In this document: piece after piece, positions 16,132 to 23,036 of the stretch
Position numbering within the stretch: position 1 is the stretch's first letter
Layout of the letters: each line of letters opens with the position of its first letter
Assembly (NCBI GenBank): GCA_024233625.1
Contig: JACKPJ010000011.1
Span: forward strand, 1-29,277
Length of the DNA: 29,277 nucleotides
From: Deltaproteobacteria bacterium
GTDB lineage: Bacteria; UBA10199; DSSB01
Reading direction: 5' to 3'
Position numbers and translations under genes: made by a program
The notes under the pieces: model-generated
The model's database searches: none
Told to the model about the DNA's origin: nothing
Seen by the model: the letters and a program-made list of their open reading frames with translations, nothing else

Positions 16132-16267
16132 AGTTTTTTAGTGCCAAAATCAAAAAATTGAGCCTATGAGTTTCATCGATAATTTTATATAATTATTAAA
16201 TATGTTTATCATAATTTAAGATAAAAATAACAAGCTCATTTTAACGTTGAAAAAATAAAGTGTAAAT

Positions 16268-17071
16268 ATGGGGTGGTTTAGTAAAGATTCTAAAACAATT
16301 AAAGTAGAAAAAAAAGAAGGCTATGTCATCATAAGCCTTAACAGGCCTAAGAAGTTTAATCGCATCAATCTACAAATGATTTCTGAGCTGAATTCTGCTA
16401 TAAAAGAACTGCAGCAAGAAGAAGTTCGATCTGTGATCATGACTTCCTTAGGAAGAGACTTTTCAATAGGAATGGATATTGAAGAAGTTGAAAAACATCT
16501 CAGTGATCCAAAAGATTACTTTAATCAATTTTTTGACCATCTTTTTTCACTTGTTTTATCTATTCGAGAAATGAATGCTCCTTTTATTGCAGTGGTTCGA
16601 GGTAGAGTTGAAGGACTTGGGTTTAGTTTAAGTTTGTGCTGCGACTTTATATTAGCTGAAATCAGCACCACTTTTTCTTCCCCAAATGTCAATTTAGGGG
16701 TTATTCCTATTGGAGGTCTACACTATTTTTTAAATAGGCTCATGGGTCCGCAAAAAAGTAGAGAAATCATATTTACAGGGAAAGTTATCGGCTCAAATCA
16801 AGCTGTCGAAATGGGAATCGTTAGCGGTATCATCGATGAAGCCCAATTAATCACCGAAGCAAAAAATCTTGCTATGTACTTTGCTAATCAACCTACTCAA
16901 GCCTTGGGAGCTTCAAAGAAACTAATCGATGGAGCAAATTTACCTAAGCTTCATGAATACTTAGAAATTGAAAAAAAAATCTGTATGAACCTGATTATGA
17001 GTGATGACTTTAAAGAGGGAATTCATTCGCTGATTAGTGAAGATACTAAATCGGGATTTATGGCAGACTAA
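16268..17071 (+). CDS. Crotonase (enoyl-CoA hydratase/isomerase) family protein with atypical active site
   Basis: This is a 267-residue crotonase-fold protein, likely acting on an acyl-CoA. The oxyanion-hole region is recognisable as DFSIGMDIEEV (residues 64-74) and VVRGRVEGLGFSLSLCCDF (109-127), and the family segment SSPNVNLGVIPIGG (137-150) is present. However, the two catalytic glutamates of enoyl-CoA hydratase (rat Glu144 and Glu164) align to Ser120 and Asn140. The aspartate found in PaaG-type isomerases (IPDxGG) is replaced by Ile. Hydratase activity is therefore doubtful; an isomerase, hydrolase or decarboxylase role, or a non-catalytic role, is possible. The ribosome binding site is weak. 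It is divergent from the MBL hydrolase across a 136-base AT-rich gap that shows no clear promoter. Confidence 0.85.
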   Translation: MGWFSKDSKTIKVEKKEGYVIISLNRPKKFNRINLQMISELNSAIKELQQEEVRSVIMTSLGRDFSIGMDIEEVEKHLSDPKDYFNQFFDHLFSLVLSIREMNAPFIAVVRGRVEGLGFSLSLCCDFILAEISTTFSSPNVNLGVIPIGGLHYFLNRLMGPQKSREIIFTGKVIGSNQAVEMGIVSGIIDEAQLITEAKNLAMYFANQPTQALGASKKLIDGANLPKLHEYLEIEKKICMNLIMSDDFKEGIHSLISEDTKSGFMAD

Positions 17072-17140
17072 AAGCTCTTAAAACTCATTAATCGATAATA
17101 TTTAGCAATGTTCCGTTGACTTTCCTGCTTTAAGAAGGTT

Positions 17141-18004
17141 ATGGGCATAAGCATGATGAATAAAGACGATAATAAAATGTTAATCAGGGTAGCTCATAGT
17201 CCAGACAGTGACGATGCCTTTATGTTTTATGCCTTGGCAAATGACAAAATTGAAACTGGTGAGTATTGTTTTGAACATACACTTTCAGATATCGAAACAC
17301 TAAATCAAAAAGCTCTTACGGGTAGCTATGAAGTCTCTGCTATTTCCTTTCATGCTTTTCCAAAAGTTGCAGATCGCTATATGTTATTGTCCAGTGGCTC
17401 ATCCATGGGAGATGGGTATGGTCCTATGTTAGTGGCCAAAAATGAAATAGATTTGAAAGATATTTCAAAAAAAACCATCGCAATTCCTGGTTTAATGACA
17501 ACAGCTTATTTAGCATTGCAGATTTTTGAGCCCAATCTTAATATTAAAGTGATTCCATTTAATAAAATTCTTGATGCTCTAGCTGCAGATGAAGTGGACA
17601 TTGGTTTGATTATTCATGAAGGCCAATTAACCTATGCAACAGAAGGCTTTCATCAGCTCTTAGACTTGGGTCAATGGTGGCAAGAAAAAACGGATGGTTT
17701 ACCTCTGCCATTAGGAGGGAATGTCATTAGGCGCAATTTAGGGATGGAGCATTGTCAAAAAATTTCAAAAATTATACGTGAAGGAATTATTTATTCACTG
17801 GAACATCGCAAAGCTGCATTAGACTATGCCTTACAGTTTGCACGAGGTATGGATCCTAATTTAGCGGATAAATTTGTTGGCATGTATGTTAATGAACTTA
17901 CTGTAGATTATGGTGAGAGGGGACAAAAAGCTCTTCATCGTCTATATGATGAGGCTATTGCAAAAGGCTTGTTAAAAGGTAAACCCCCGCTAGAATTTAT
18001 TTAA
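17141..18004 (+). CDS. mqnD: 1,4-dihydroxy-6-naphthoate synthase (futalosine pathway menaquinone synthesis)
   Basis: MqnD converts cyclic dehypoxanthinyl futalosine to 1,4-dihydroxy-6-naphthoate in the alternative menaquinone pathway. The 287-residue protein has the family's substrate-binding-protein-like fold. Recognisable motifs are AHSPDSDDAFMFYAL (18-32), SAISFHAF (66-73), SSGSSMGDGYGPMLVA (84-99), the HEGQLTY motif (159-165) and DLGQWW...GLPLPLGGNVI. The last two distinguish MqnD from MqnA. No other mqn gene is in the window. Three ATGs are possible (17141, 17153, 17156). AAGAAGG at 17132-17138 is very close to the first and rather far from the others, so the start is uncertain by a few residues. 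Confidence 0.88.
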   Translation: MGISMMNKDDNKMLIRVAHSPDSDDAFMFYALANDKIETGEYCFEHTLSDIETLNQKALTGSYEVSAISFHAFPKVADRYMLLSSGSSMGDGYGPMLVAKNEIDLKDISKKTIAIPGLMTTAYLALQIFEPNLNIKVIPFNKILDALAADEVDIGLIIHEGQLTYATEGFHQLLDLGQWWQEKTDGLPLPLGGNVIRRNLGMEHCQKISKIIREGIIYSLEHRKAALDYALQFARGMDPNLADKFVGMYVNELTVDYGERGQKALHRLYDEAIAKGLLKGKPPLEFI

Positions 18005-18085
18005 TAATCAAAAATAACCTTGCTCTCAAATAAAAAGCTTTTAGAATTAGAGAGTATATACATATAAATCAACTATATAACTAAA

Positions 18086-18113
18086 TTGATTTTATTTAAT
18101 CTTTTTTTATAGA
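18086..18113 (+). promoter_or_regulatory. Candidate promoter for the ferredoxin gene
   Basis: TTGATT (18086-18091) and TATAGA (18108-18113) are separated by 16 bases and lie about 60 bases before the ferredoxin ATG. Each element matches four of six consensus positions. Confidence 0.3.
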
Positions 18114-18174
18114 CTACACCACTGGATATATCTTATTAAGTCGCCAAAAAAAGGACGAAAGGAGACTTCTAAAA

Positions 18175-18405
18175 ATGGCCGATAAAGAAAATAAATTACC
18201 TGATCAACCTGAAGGAAAATATTACGTTGATGATCAGTGCATCGATTGCAACCTCTGTCGTGAAACCGCACCAGATAATTTTAAACGAGATGACGATAAT
18301 GGTTGGTCCTATGTTTATAAACAACCAGATAATGAAGAAGAAGAAAAATTGTGCGCAGAAGCTTTAGAAGCTTGTCCTGTTGAAGCGATTGGTAATGACG
18401 GATAA
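18175..18405 (+). CDS. Ferredoxin with a single [4Fe-4S] cluster
   Basis: This is a small acidic electron carrier of 76 residues. Cys22, Cys25 and Cys28 (CIDCNLC) and Cys67 (ACPVEAIG) form the expected ligand set for one [4Fe-4S] cluster. Cys60 is extra and might support a disulfide or be incidental. The protein has only one cluster motif, as in other monocluster ferredoxins whose second cluster has been lost, with the central segment DNFKRDDDNGWSYV between motifs. AAAGGAG (18158-18164) ten bases upstream makes the start clear. The gene stands alone and converges on the next lipoprotein gene ten bases away. The redox partner is unknown. Confidence 0.92.
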   Translation: MADKENKLPDQPEGKYYVDDQCIDCNLCRETAPDNFKRDDDNGWSYVYKQPDNEEEEKLCAEALEACPVEAIGNDG

Positions 18406-18415
18406 TTAAAAAAAA

Positions 18416-18889
18416 TTATTTAACCAATTTATCAAGGGTTATATTAATTTCTGAACTTCGCTGAGGAACTTTTAAAAGAGGAGATTGATTAATGATATCT
18501 CCTTTTTCTATTCGATTTGCATTTCCATCTTTATCTAATCGAGCACTTAGATTTAAATATTTAGGTATTTCTGTGCCTGAAATCATCAAATCCTCATTAG
18601 TTAAAGAAAATTCAACTGGAAAAGCAAAGGGCGGAATAAGTTTTTTTACTGCAACAATTCCTCCCTCAGGGCTTCTTGCAATGATAAACATGATGCTTAA
18701 AGAATCGATATTTTTTTCTAAACTTTTTGATATGTGAACTTTACCCGAAATGATAGATTGAGATTGCGCATGATTTTTTTGCATATCTGCTTTCTGTTCG
18801 GATCGACATGAAAAAAAATACAGTAAAATAGAGGATAGAGTTAAAATAAATAATTTTTTTGAATAGTTTAAATATATTTTTTTCATCAA
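18416..18889 (-). CDS. Lipoprotein resembling the C-terminal domain of cytochrome c maturation protein CcmI/CycH
   Basis: This is a predicted lipoprotein of 157 residues. It has a basic N-terminus, a hydrophobic segment (13-26), and Cys28 after FFS, which is a slightly unusual lipobox. Residues ~46-156 form a beta-rich domain: ISGKVHISKSL, then IMFIIARSPEG, AVKKL...FPVEFSLTNEDLMI, LSARLDKDGNA and GDIINQS. The order and wording closely follow the periplasmic C-terminal domain of CcmI/NrfG-type cytochrome c biogenesis proteins (compare fVfARaaeG, PfxFtLdd, vxARiSxsGxA in that family). No other cytochrome c maturation gene is in the window, and the tetratricopeptide part of CcmI is absent. A role in heme or apocytochrome handling is an inference only. 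A second ATG lies one codon in. Confidence 0.65.
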   Translation of the reverse strand: MMKKIYLNYSKKLFILTLSSILLYFFSCRSEQKADMQKNHAQSQSIISGKVHISKSLEKNIDSLSIMFIIARSPEGGIVAVKKLIPPFAFPVEFSLTNEDLMISGTEIPKYLNLSARLDKDGNANRIEKGDIINQSPLLKVPQRSSEINITLDKLVK

Positions 18890-18975
18890 TTTTACCTAAT
18901 TAATACTTCAAAACTGTTAAAAGATTGCTCAAATTTTATCTTTAATTATGACAAAGTAGAGATATCTAAAAAAGT

Positions 18976-20085
18976 ATGTCATTGCAAGAATCTGTCAGAC
19001 AGAAACTTTATCAATTAGGTTTTAGTATTGTTCGCTTTACAGCATTACCTCTTTCCTCAGATAGTCTTCATCATTTCAAAAAATGGATTGAAAAGAATTA
19101 TCATGGTGAAATGAACTATTTAGAGAGACGTTATGAAGAACGAGTCCATCCTGAACTATTACTCGATACAATCCAAAGTGCTATTTTAGTAGCATACCCT
19201 TATGATACAGGCTTAGAAAATACTTTTAAAAAGAGTGAAGGAAATATTTCTCGCTATGCTTGGGGAAAAGATTATCATGATATCCTCAAGGAGAAATTAA
19301 AAAAGTTTCAAACGTGGCTCTATAGTCAGTCTAAAGAAGCAAAGTGCTATCTCTCCGTCGATAGTAGTCCTGTTTTAGAAAAAGTCTGGGCACAAAAGGC
19401 AGGTATTGGTTGGATAGGAAAACATACTAATATTATACATCAAAAACATGGATCCTATTTTTTTTTGGGAAGTGTATTCACTAATCTCTCATTTTTAACA
19501 GATCAAGAAAGCCAAGATTATTGTGGTTCTTGTCAGCGCTGTATTGACGTTTGTCCAACACAGGCCATTATTGCACCTTATGTGTTAGATGCCCGTCGAT
19601 GTATTTCATATTTAACGATTGAGCTTAAAGGTCCTATACCCCGCGATTTAAGGCCTTTCATCAAAAATCATGTTTTTGGCTGTGATGATTGTCAAGAAGT
19701 CTGCCCTTGGAACCGCTTTAGTCAAAAGACCCATGAAGAAAACTTTTTTCCTCAAGATTATACATATAATCAATCTCTTAAAAAGCTCATTCAAATCAAA
19801 AAAAACGAATTTAAGACTATTTTTGCAACGAGTCCTATTTTGCGAACAAAGTGGAGGGGGTTGATGCGAAATGTCTTGATTGCTATTGGAAACAGTGGTG
19901 ATCAAAGTTTGATTCCATACGTCGAAGAAAAACTCCATTGCGAAGAAGCCCTGGTTCGGGGTCATGCAGTTTGGTCATATGCAAGTTTATTAGGAAAAAA
20001 AGCTTTCGAAAGACTTAAAATGTTAGAAGAAAACGAAACTGACCCTTTTGTTTTAGAAGAGTTGAGAGTTTTTTTTGACTCTTAA
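18976..20085 (+). CDS. queG: Epoxyqueuosine reductase
   Basis: QueG performs the last step of queuosine synthesis on tRNA, reducing epoxyqueuosine with a cobalamin and two [4Fe-4S] clusters. The 369-residue protein has the N-terminal reductase part with RYAWGKDYHD (93-102) and the catalytic-region Asp129 (SVDSSPVLEK). The motif GIGWIGKHTN (143-152) follows. Cluster ligands are Cys183, Cys186, Cys189 and Cys193 (CGSCQRCIDVCP) and Cys209, Cys236, Cys239 and Cys243 (FGCDDCQEVCPWN). A C-terminal HEAT-like repeat region (~300-365) is also typical. The length fits the family. It is divergent from the CcmI-like lipoprotein and convergent with ftsB 33 bases away. Confidence 0.95.
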   Translation: MSLQESVRQKLYQLGFSIVRFTALPLSSDSLHHFKKWIEKNYHGEMNYLERRYEERVHPELLLDTIQSAILVAYPYDTGLENTFKKSEGNISRYAWGKDYHDILKEKLKKFQTWLYSQSKEAKCYLSVDSSPVLEKVWAQKAGIGWIGKHTNIIHQKHGSYFFLGSVFTNLSFLTDQESQDYCGSCQRCIDVCPTQAIIAPYVLDARRCISYLTIELKGPIPRDLRPFIKNHVFGCDDCQEVCPWNRFSQKTHEENFFPQDYTYNQSLKKLIQIKKNEFKTIFATSPILRTKWRGLMRNVLIAIGNSGDQSLIPYVEEKLHCEEALVRGHAVWSYASLLGKKAFERLKMLEENETDPFVLEELRVFFDS

Positions 20086-20118
20086 ATACTTTATTGATTG
20101 ATAGTAGTGTTCAAGCTT

Positions 20119-20505
20119 TTAATTTGTAAGATTTTGCGAAGGTATTTTTTTATTGGGAAGAACTGTTGAATCATCATTAACATCGTCGATGATAATAAAA
20201 AACTCATCTTTTCCTAATAGTCCCATTTGGTCTCGAGCAAGATGCTGAATATAACGCGAGTCTTGAAGTCGACTGACTTCTGCTCTTAAGTTTTCATGTT
20301 CATCGAGAAGATCATTGACTTCAGATTGTAAACTCTGATGCAAAGCCTGTAGGCGGAAGAGATCAACCACTCCTCCTTTGCCAAAAAGTCCAAATGCACC
20401 AAAAAGCAATAAAATAGATAAACTACCCCATAAAATCCAATTTTTAAAGGCATTCTTAAAAAATCTTTGGCGACTTCTTTTTTTTTGACTTTGTTTTTTA
20501 GACAT
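20119..20505 (-). CDS. ftsB: FtsB/DivIC-family septum formation initiator protein
   Basis: This is a small bitopic division protein of the FtsQLB-type complex. The 128-residue protein has a basic cytoplasmic N-terminus (residues 1-21), one membrane helix (about 23-41), then a periplasmic coiled coil (about 50-82, with LQSEVNDLLDEHENLRAEV). The family ending YIQHLARDQMGLLGKDEFFI follows. The N-terminal cytoplasmic extension and the C-terminal ~25-residue tail are longer than in E. coli FtsB (103 residues). It is divergent from purB. The assignment to FtsB rather than the related FtsL is based on the DQMGLLGKDEF element. Confidence 0.85.
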   Translation of the reverse strand: MSKKQSQKKRSRQRFFKNAFKNWILWGSLSILLLFGAFGLFGKGGVVDLFRLQALHQSLQSEVNDLLDEHENLRAEVSRLQDSRYIQHLARDQMGLLGKDEFFIIIDDVNDDSTVLPNKKIPSQNLTN

Positions 20506-20700
20506 TTGTTTTCATTAAAAATATAGAGATATTTTATTTTAAATAAGTATTTTTTACTTTATTTTTTTAAGTAGTTTTCACAACTTTAAATATTCATTTA
20601 TCATTTTTTAAAAAACGGAAATAAATACCAAAACTCGTTAAACAATGCACGAAAAAATTTATATTTTTCAACCTTTTCATCTTGCCCTCTGATGACAACT

Positions 20701-20706
20701 TATACT
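20701..20706 (+). promoter_or_regulatory. Candidate -10 element upstream of purB
   Basis: TATACT matches the -10 consensus at five of six positions, 57 bases before the purB start codon. The best upstream -35 candidates are poorly spaced: TTGCCC at 20682 gives only 13 bases. No other feature is visible in the 257-base divergent gap between ftsB and purB. Confidence 0.3.
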
Positions 20707-20762
20707 ATCTAGCAAGCCCGTATATAAAGAGATTCATTGATTAATCAAATAAGGAGAAAATT

Positions 20763-22052
20763 TTGATAGAACGATATAGTCGAGAGGAAATGACTCGAAT
20801 TTGGACCCCCGAAGAAAAATTTCAGCGTTGGCTTGAAATCGAGCTTGCTGTTTGCAAAGCCTGGGCAAAACGAGGAAAAATTCCCCAAAAATCTCTTCAA
20901 AACATTCTTAAAAAAGCAAAATTTTCCGTTAAAAGAATTGATCAAATTGAAAAAAAGGTCAAACACGATGTGATTGCCTTCGTCTCTTGTGTCGCTGAGA
21001 ATATAGGTCCCGATGGTCGTTTTTTACATATGGGGATGACAAGTTCGGACGTCTTAGATACATGTCTTGCAATGCAATTAAGAGATGCAGGCTTGTTGAT
21101 TCGCCAAGATTTATTTGTCTTGCTCAAGGTTCTTAAAGAGCGTGCTTTAGAACATAAAATGACAATCCAAATTGGACGTTCTCATGGTATTCATGCCGAG
21201 CCAATTACCTTTGGTCTCAAGCTGGCACTTTGGTATGATGAGTGCCAACGTCAATTAAAACGCCTTGATCTAGCTATTGATCAAATTGCTTATGGAAAAT
21301 GTTCAGGAGCCGTCGGAACCTTTGCTCACATCTCTCCAGCGATTGAAAAAGAAGTCATGAAAAGCCTTAAGCTCAAGGCAGCACCCGCATCCTCTCAGAT
21401 TGTGCAAAGAGATCGACATGCTAATTTCTTCACCTGTCTTGCTCTTATTGCTGGAAGCATCGAAAAGTTTGCGGTTGAGATTCGTCATCTTCAAAGAACC
21501 GAAGTCTTAGAGGCCGAAGAATACTTTTCAAAAGGACAGAAGGGTTCATCTGCCATGCCACATAAGCGTAACCCAGTTCTTTCCGAGAACTTGAGCGGTC
21601 TAGCGCGTTTAATTCGTTCTTACTCATTAGCTGCCATGGAAAACCAGGCACTGTGGCACGAACGCGATATCAGCCATTCCAGCGTTGAGAGAGTTGCAGG
21701 GCCGGATGCCACTGTTTTAATGGATTTCATGTTGGCTCGTTTTACTCAATTGATGACAAATCTTGTCATTTACCCAGAGCGTATGAAAGCTAATCTCGAT
21801 TCCTTAAGTGGATTGGTTCATAGTCAACAAGTTCTCTTAGCATTAGTTGATGCCGGAATGTCACGAGAAGACGCTTATAGAATTGTTCAGAGCAATGCAA
21901 TGCAGGTTTGGGAAACACGAGAGAGTTTTGAAGATCTTTTAAAACAGGATGCAAAGGTCAAAAAATATTTAAATGATGAGCAAATTAAGAAAATTTTTGA
22001 TCTGAATTATCATACTCGACATATTGATACAATTTTCAAAAGAATATTTTAA
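20763..22052 (+). CDS. purB: Adenylosuccinate lyase
   Basis: PurB removes fumarate from SAICAR (IMP synthesis) and from adenylosuccinate (AMP synthesis). The 429-residue protein has GMTSSDVLDT (91-100), the histidine region GRSHGIHAEP (138-147) and the fumarase/aspartase-superfamily signature SSAMPHKRNP (262-271). Length corresponds to the Bacillus-type enzyme. The start is TTG: AAGGAG at 20751-20756 lies six bases upstream, and the family N-terminus (MIERYSREEM) begins there. It heads the purB-purS-purQ-purL set; a hairpin lies in the 54-base gap before purS. Confidence 0.96.
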   Translation: MIERYSREEMTRIWTPEEKFQRWLEIELAVCKAWAKRGKIPQKSLQNILKKAKFSVKRIDQIEKKVKHDVIAFVSCVAENIGPDGRFLHMGMTSSDVLDTCLAMQLRDAGLLIRQDLFVLLKVLKERALEHKMTIQIGRSHGIHAEPITFGLKLALWYDECQRQLKRLDLAIDQIAYGKCSGAVGTFAHISPAIEKEVMKSLKLKAAPASSQIVQRDRHANFFTCLALIAGSIEKFAVEIRHLQRTEVLEAEEYFSKGQKGSSAMPHKRNPVLSENLSGLARLIRSYSLAAMENQALWHERDISHSSVERVAGPDATVLMDFMLARFTQLMTNLVIYPERMKANLDSLSGLVHSQQVLLALVDAGMSREDAYRIVQSNAMQVWETRESFEDLLKQDAKVKKYLNDEQIKKIFDLNYHTRHIDTIFKRIF

Positions 22053-22059
22053 CAGCCTT

Positions 22060-22081
22060 ACAAAGCATCTGTCTGCTTTGT
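22060..22081 (+). repeat. Hairpin between purB and purS
   Basis: ACAAAGCA (22060-22067) and TGCTTTGT (22074-22081) form a perfect eight-base stem with a six-base loop, starting eight bases after the purB stop. No T-run follows immediately, so it is more likely an mRNA stability or processing element than a terminator. Confidence 0.55.
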
Positions 22082-22112
22082 TGCTCTTAAATTTAAGTTT
22101 ATAGGAATGAAA

Positions 22113-22358
22113 ATGAAAGCAAAAGTCACAGTCCGATTAAAATCTGGAGTCCTCGATCCGCAAGGCCGTGCAGTTCAGCATGCTGCTGAATCCTTAGGTC
22201 TCCAAGGTATTCAAGAAATTCGCTTAGGAAAAGTCTTTGACATTGAATTAGAGACGACAGACGAGACTGAGATTGAAAAAATCTTAGAAACCCTTGCGAC
22301 AAAAATTTTGGCCAATCCAGTAATGGAAAATTACGAATGGGAGATTATACAGTCATGA
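22113..22358 (+). CDS. purS: Phosphoribosylformylglycinamidine synthase, PurS subunit
   Basis: PurS is the small structural subunit of the three-protein FGAM synthase (PurSQL), bridging the glutaminase PurQ and the synthetase PurL. The 81-residue protein contains KAKVTVRLKSGVLDPQGRAV and the central RLGKVFDIELE, both typical. Two ATGs are close together. 22113 is preferred because AGGA (22103-22106) sits six bases upstream and the family begins MKxKV; 22107 would add two residues. Its stop overlaps the purQ ATG by four bases. Confidence 0.93.
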   Translation: MKAKVTVRLKSGVLDPQGRAVQHAAESLGLQGIQEIRLGKVFDIELETTDETEIEKILETLATKILANPVMENYEWEIIQS

Positions 22359-23035
22359 AAATTGGCATTGTCGTTTTTCCTGGGAGCAATTGTGATCGAG
22401 ATACTTATGAAAGCCTCACCCAACAATTAGGAGCTCAAGCTATTTATCTGTGGCATAAAAATCATGATCTTCAAGATTGTGAAGCCATCATTTTGCCAGG
22501 CGGTTTTTCTTATGGAGATTATTTGCGTTGTGGAGCCATTGCTCATCTCGCTCCAATCATGCAAGAAGTGATTAGCTTTGCTAAAAAAGGTGGCCCCGTT
22601 TTAGGTATTTGTAATGGTTTTCAAATTTTAACCGAATCTCAACTTTTGCCAGGGGTGCTTTTGCCCAATGCAGAATTAAAATTTATTTGTGATCAAATTT
22701 GGGTACGTATCGAAAACGATCAAACTCCATTTACAAAACAAATCAAACAGGGTTCCACTTTAAAGATGCCCATTGCTCATCGCGATGGAAATTACTTTAT
22801 TCAAGCTGAAGAGTTAAAACGTATCGAAGGGGAAGGGCAGGTGGTTTTTCGTTACTGTAATCAAGAAGGCCAATCTTCAGAAAAAGATAACCCAAATGGT
22901 TCGCTCAATCAAATTGCAGGTGTTTGTAATATCAAAAGAAATGTCGTCGGACTGATGCCGCATCCGGAAAGAGCTTGTGAGAAACTTTTGGGTTCTGACG
23001 AAGGTAAACAACTTTTCGAATCTCTATTGGGGTAA
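22355..23035 (+). CDS. purQ: Phosphoribosylformylglycinamidine synthase, glutaminase subunit PurQ
   Basis: PurQ is the class I glutamine amidotransferase subunit that supplies ammonia to PurL. The 226-residue protein shows the family N-terminus MKIGIVVFPGSNCDRD and the oxyanion region LPGGFSYGDYLRCG (48-61). The nucleophile is Cys86 in LGICNGFQ, and the dyad is His203/Glu205 in LMPHPE. The ATG at 22355 overlaps the purS stop (ATGA) and begins exactly at the family N-terminus, so the in-frame ATG at 22337 inside purS is rejected. Confidence 0.96.
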   Translation: MKIGIVVFPGSNCDRDTYESLTQQLGAQAIYLWHKNHDLQDCEAIILPGGFSYGDYLRCGAIAHLAPIMQEVISFAKKGGPVLGICNGFQILTESQLLPGVLLPNAELKFICDQIWVRIENDQTPFTKQIKQGSTLKMPIAHRDGNYFIQAEELKRIEGEGQVVFRYCNQEGQSSEKDNPNGSLNQIAGVCNIKRNVVGLMPHPERACEKLLGSDEGKQLFESLLG

Positions 23036-23036
23036 T

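Noticed and set aside
22977..23036. Upstream starts for purL (22977) and purQ (22337) inside the preceding genes
   Set aside because: Family N-termini begin at 23037 and 22355, where one-base spacing and ATGA overlap give standard operon junctions.
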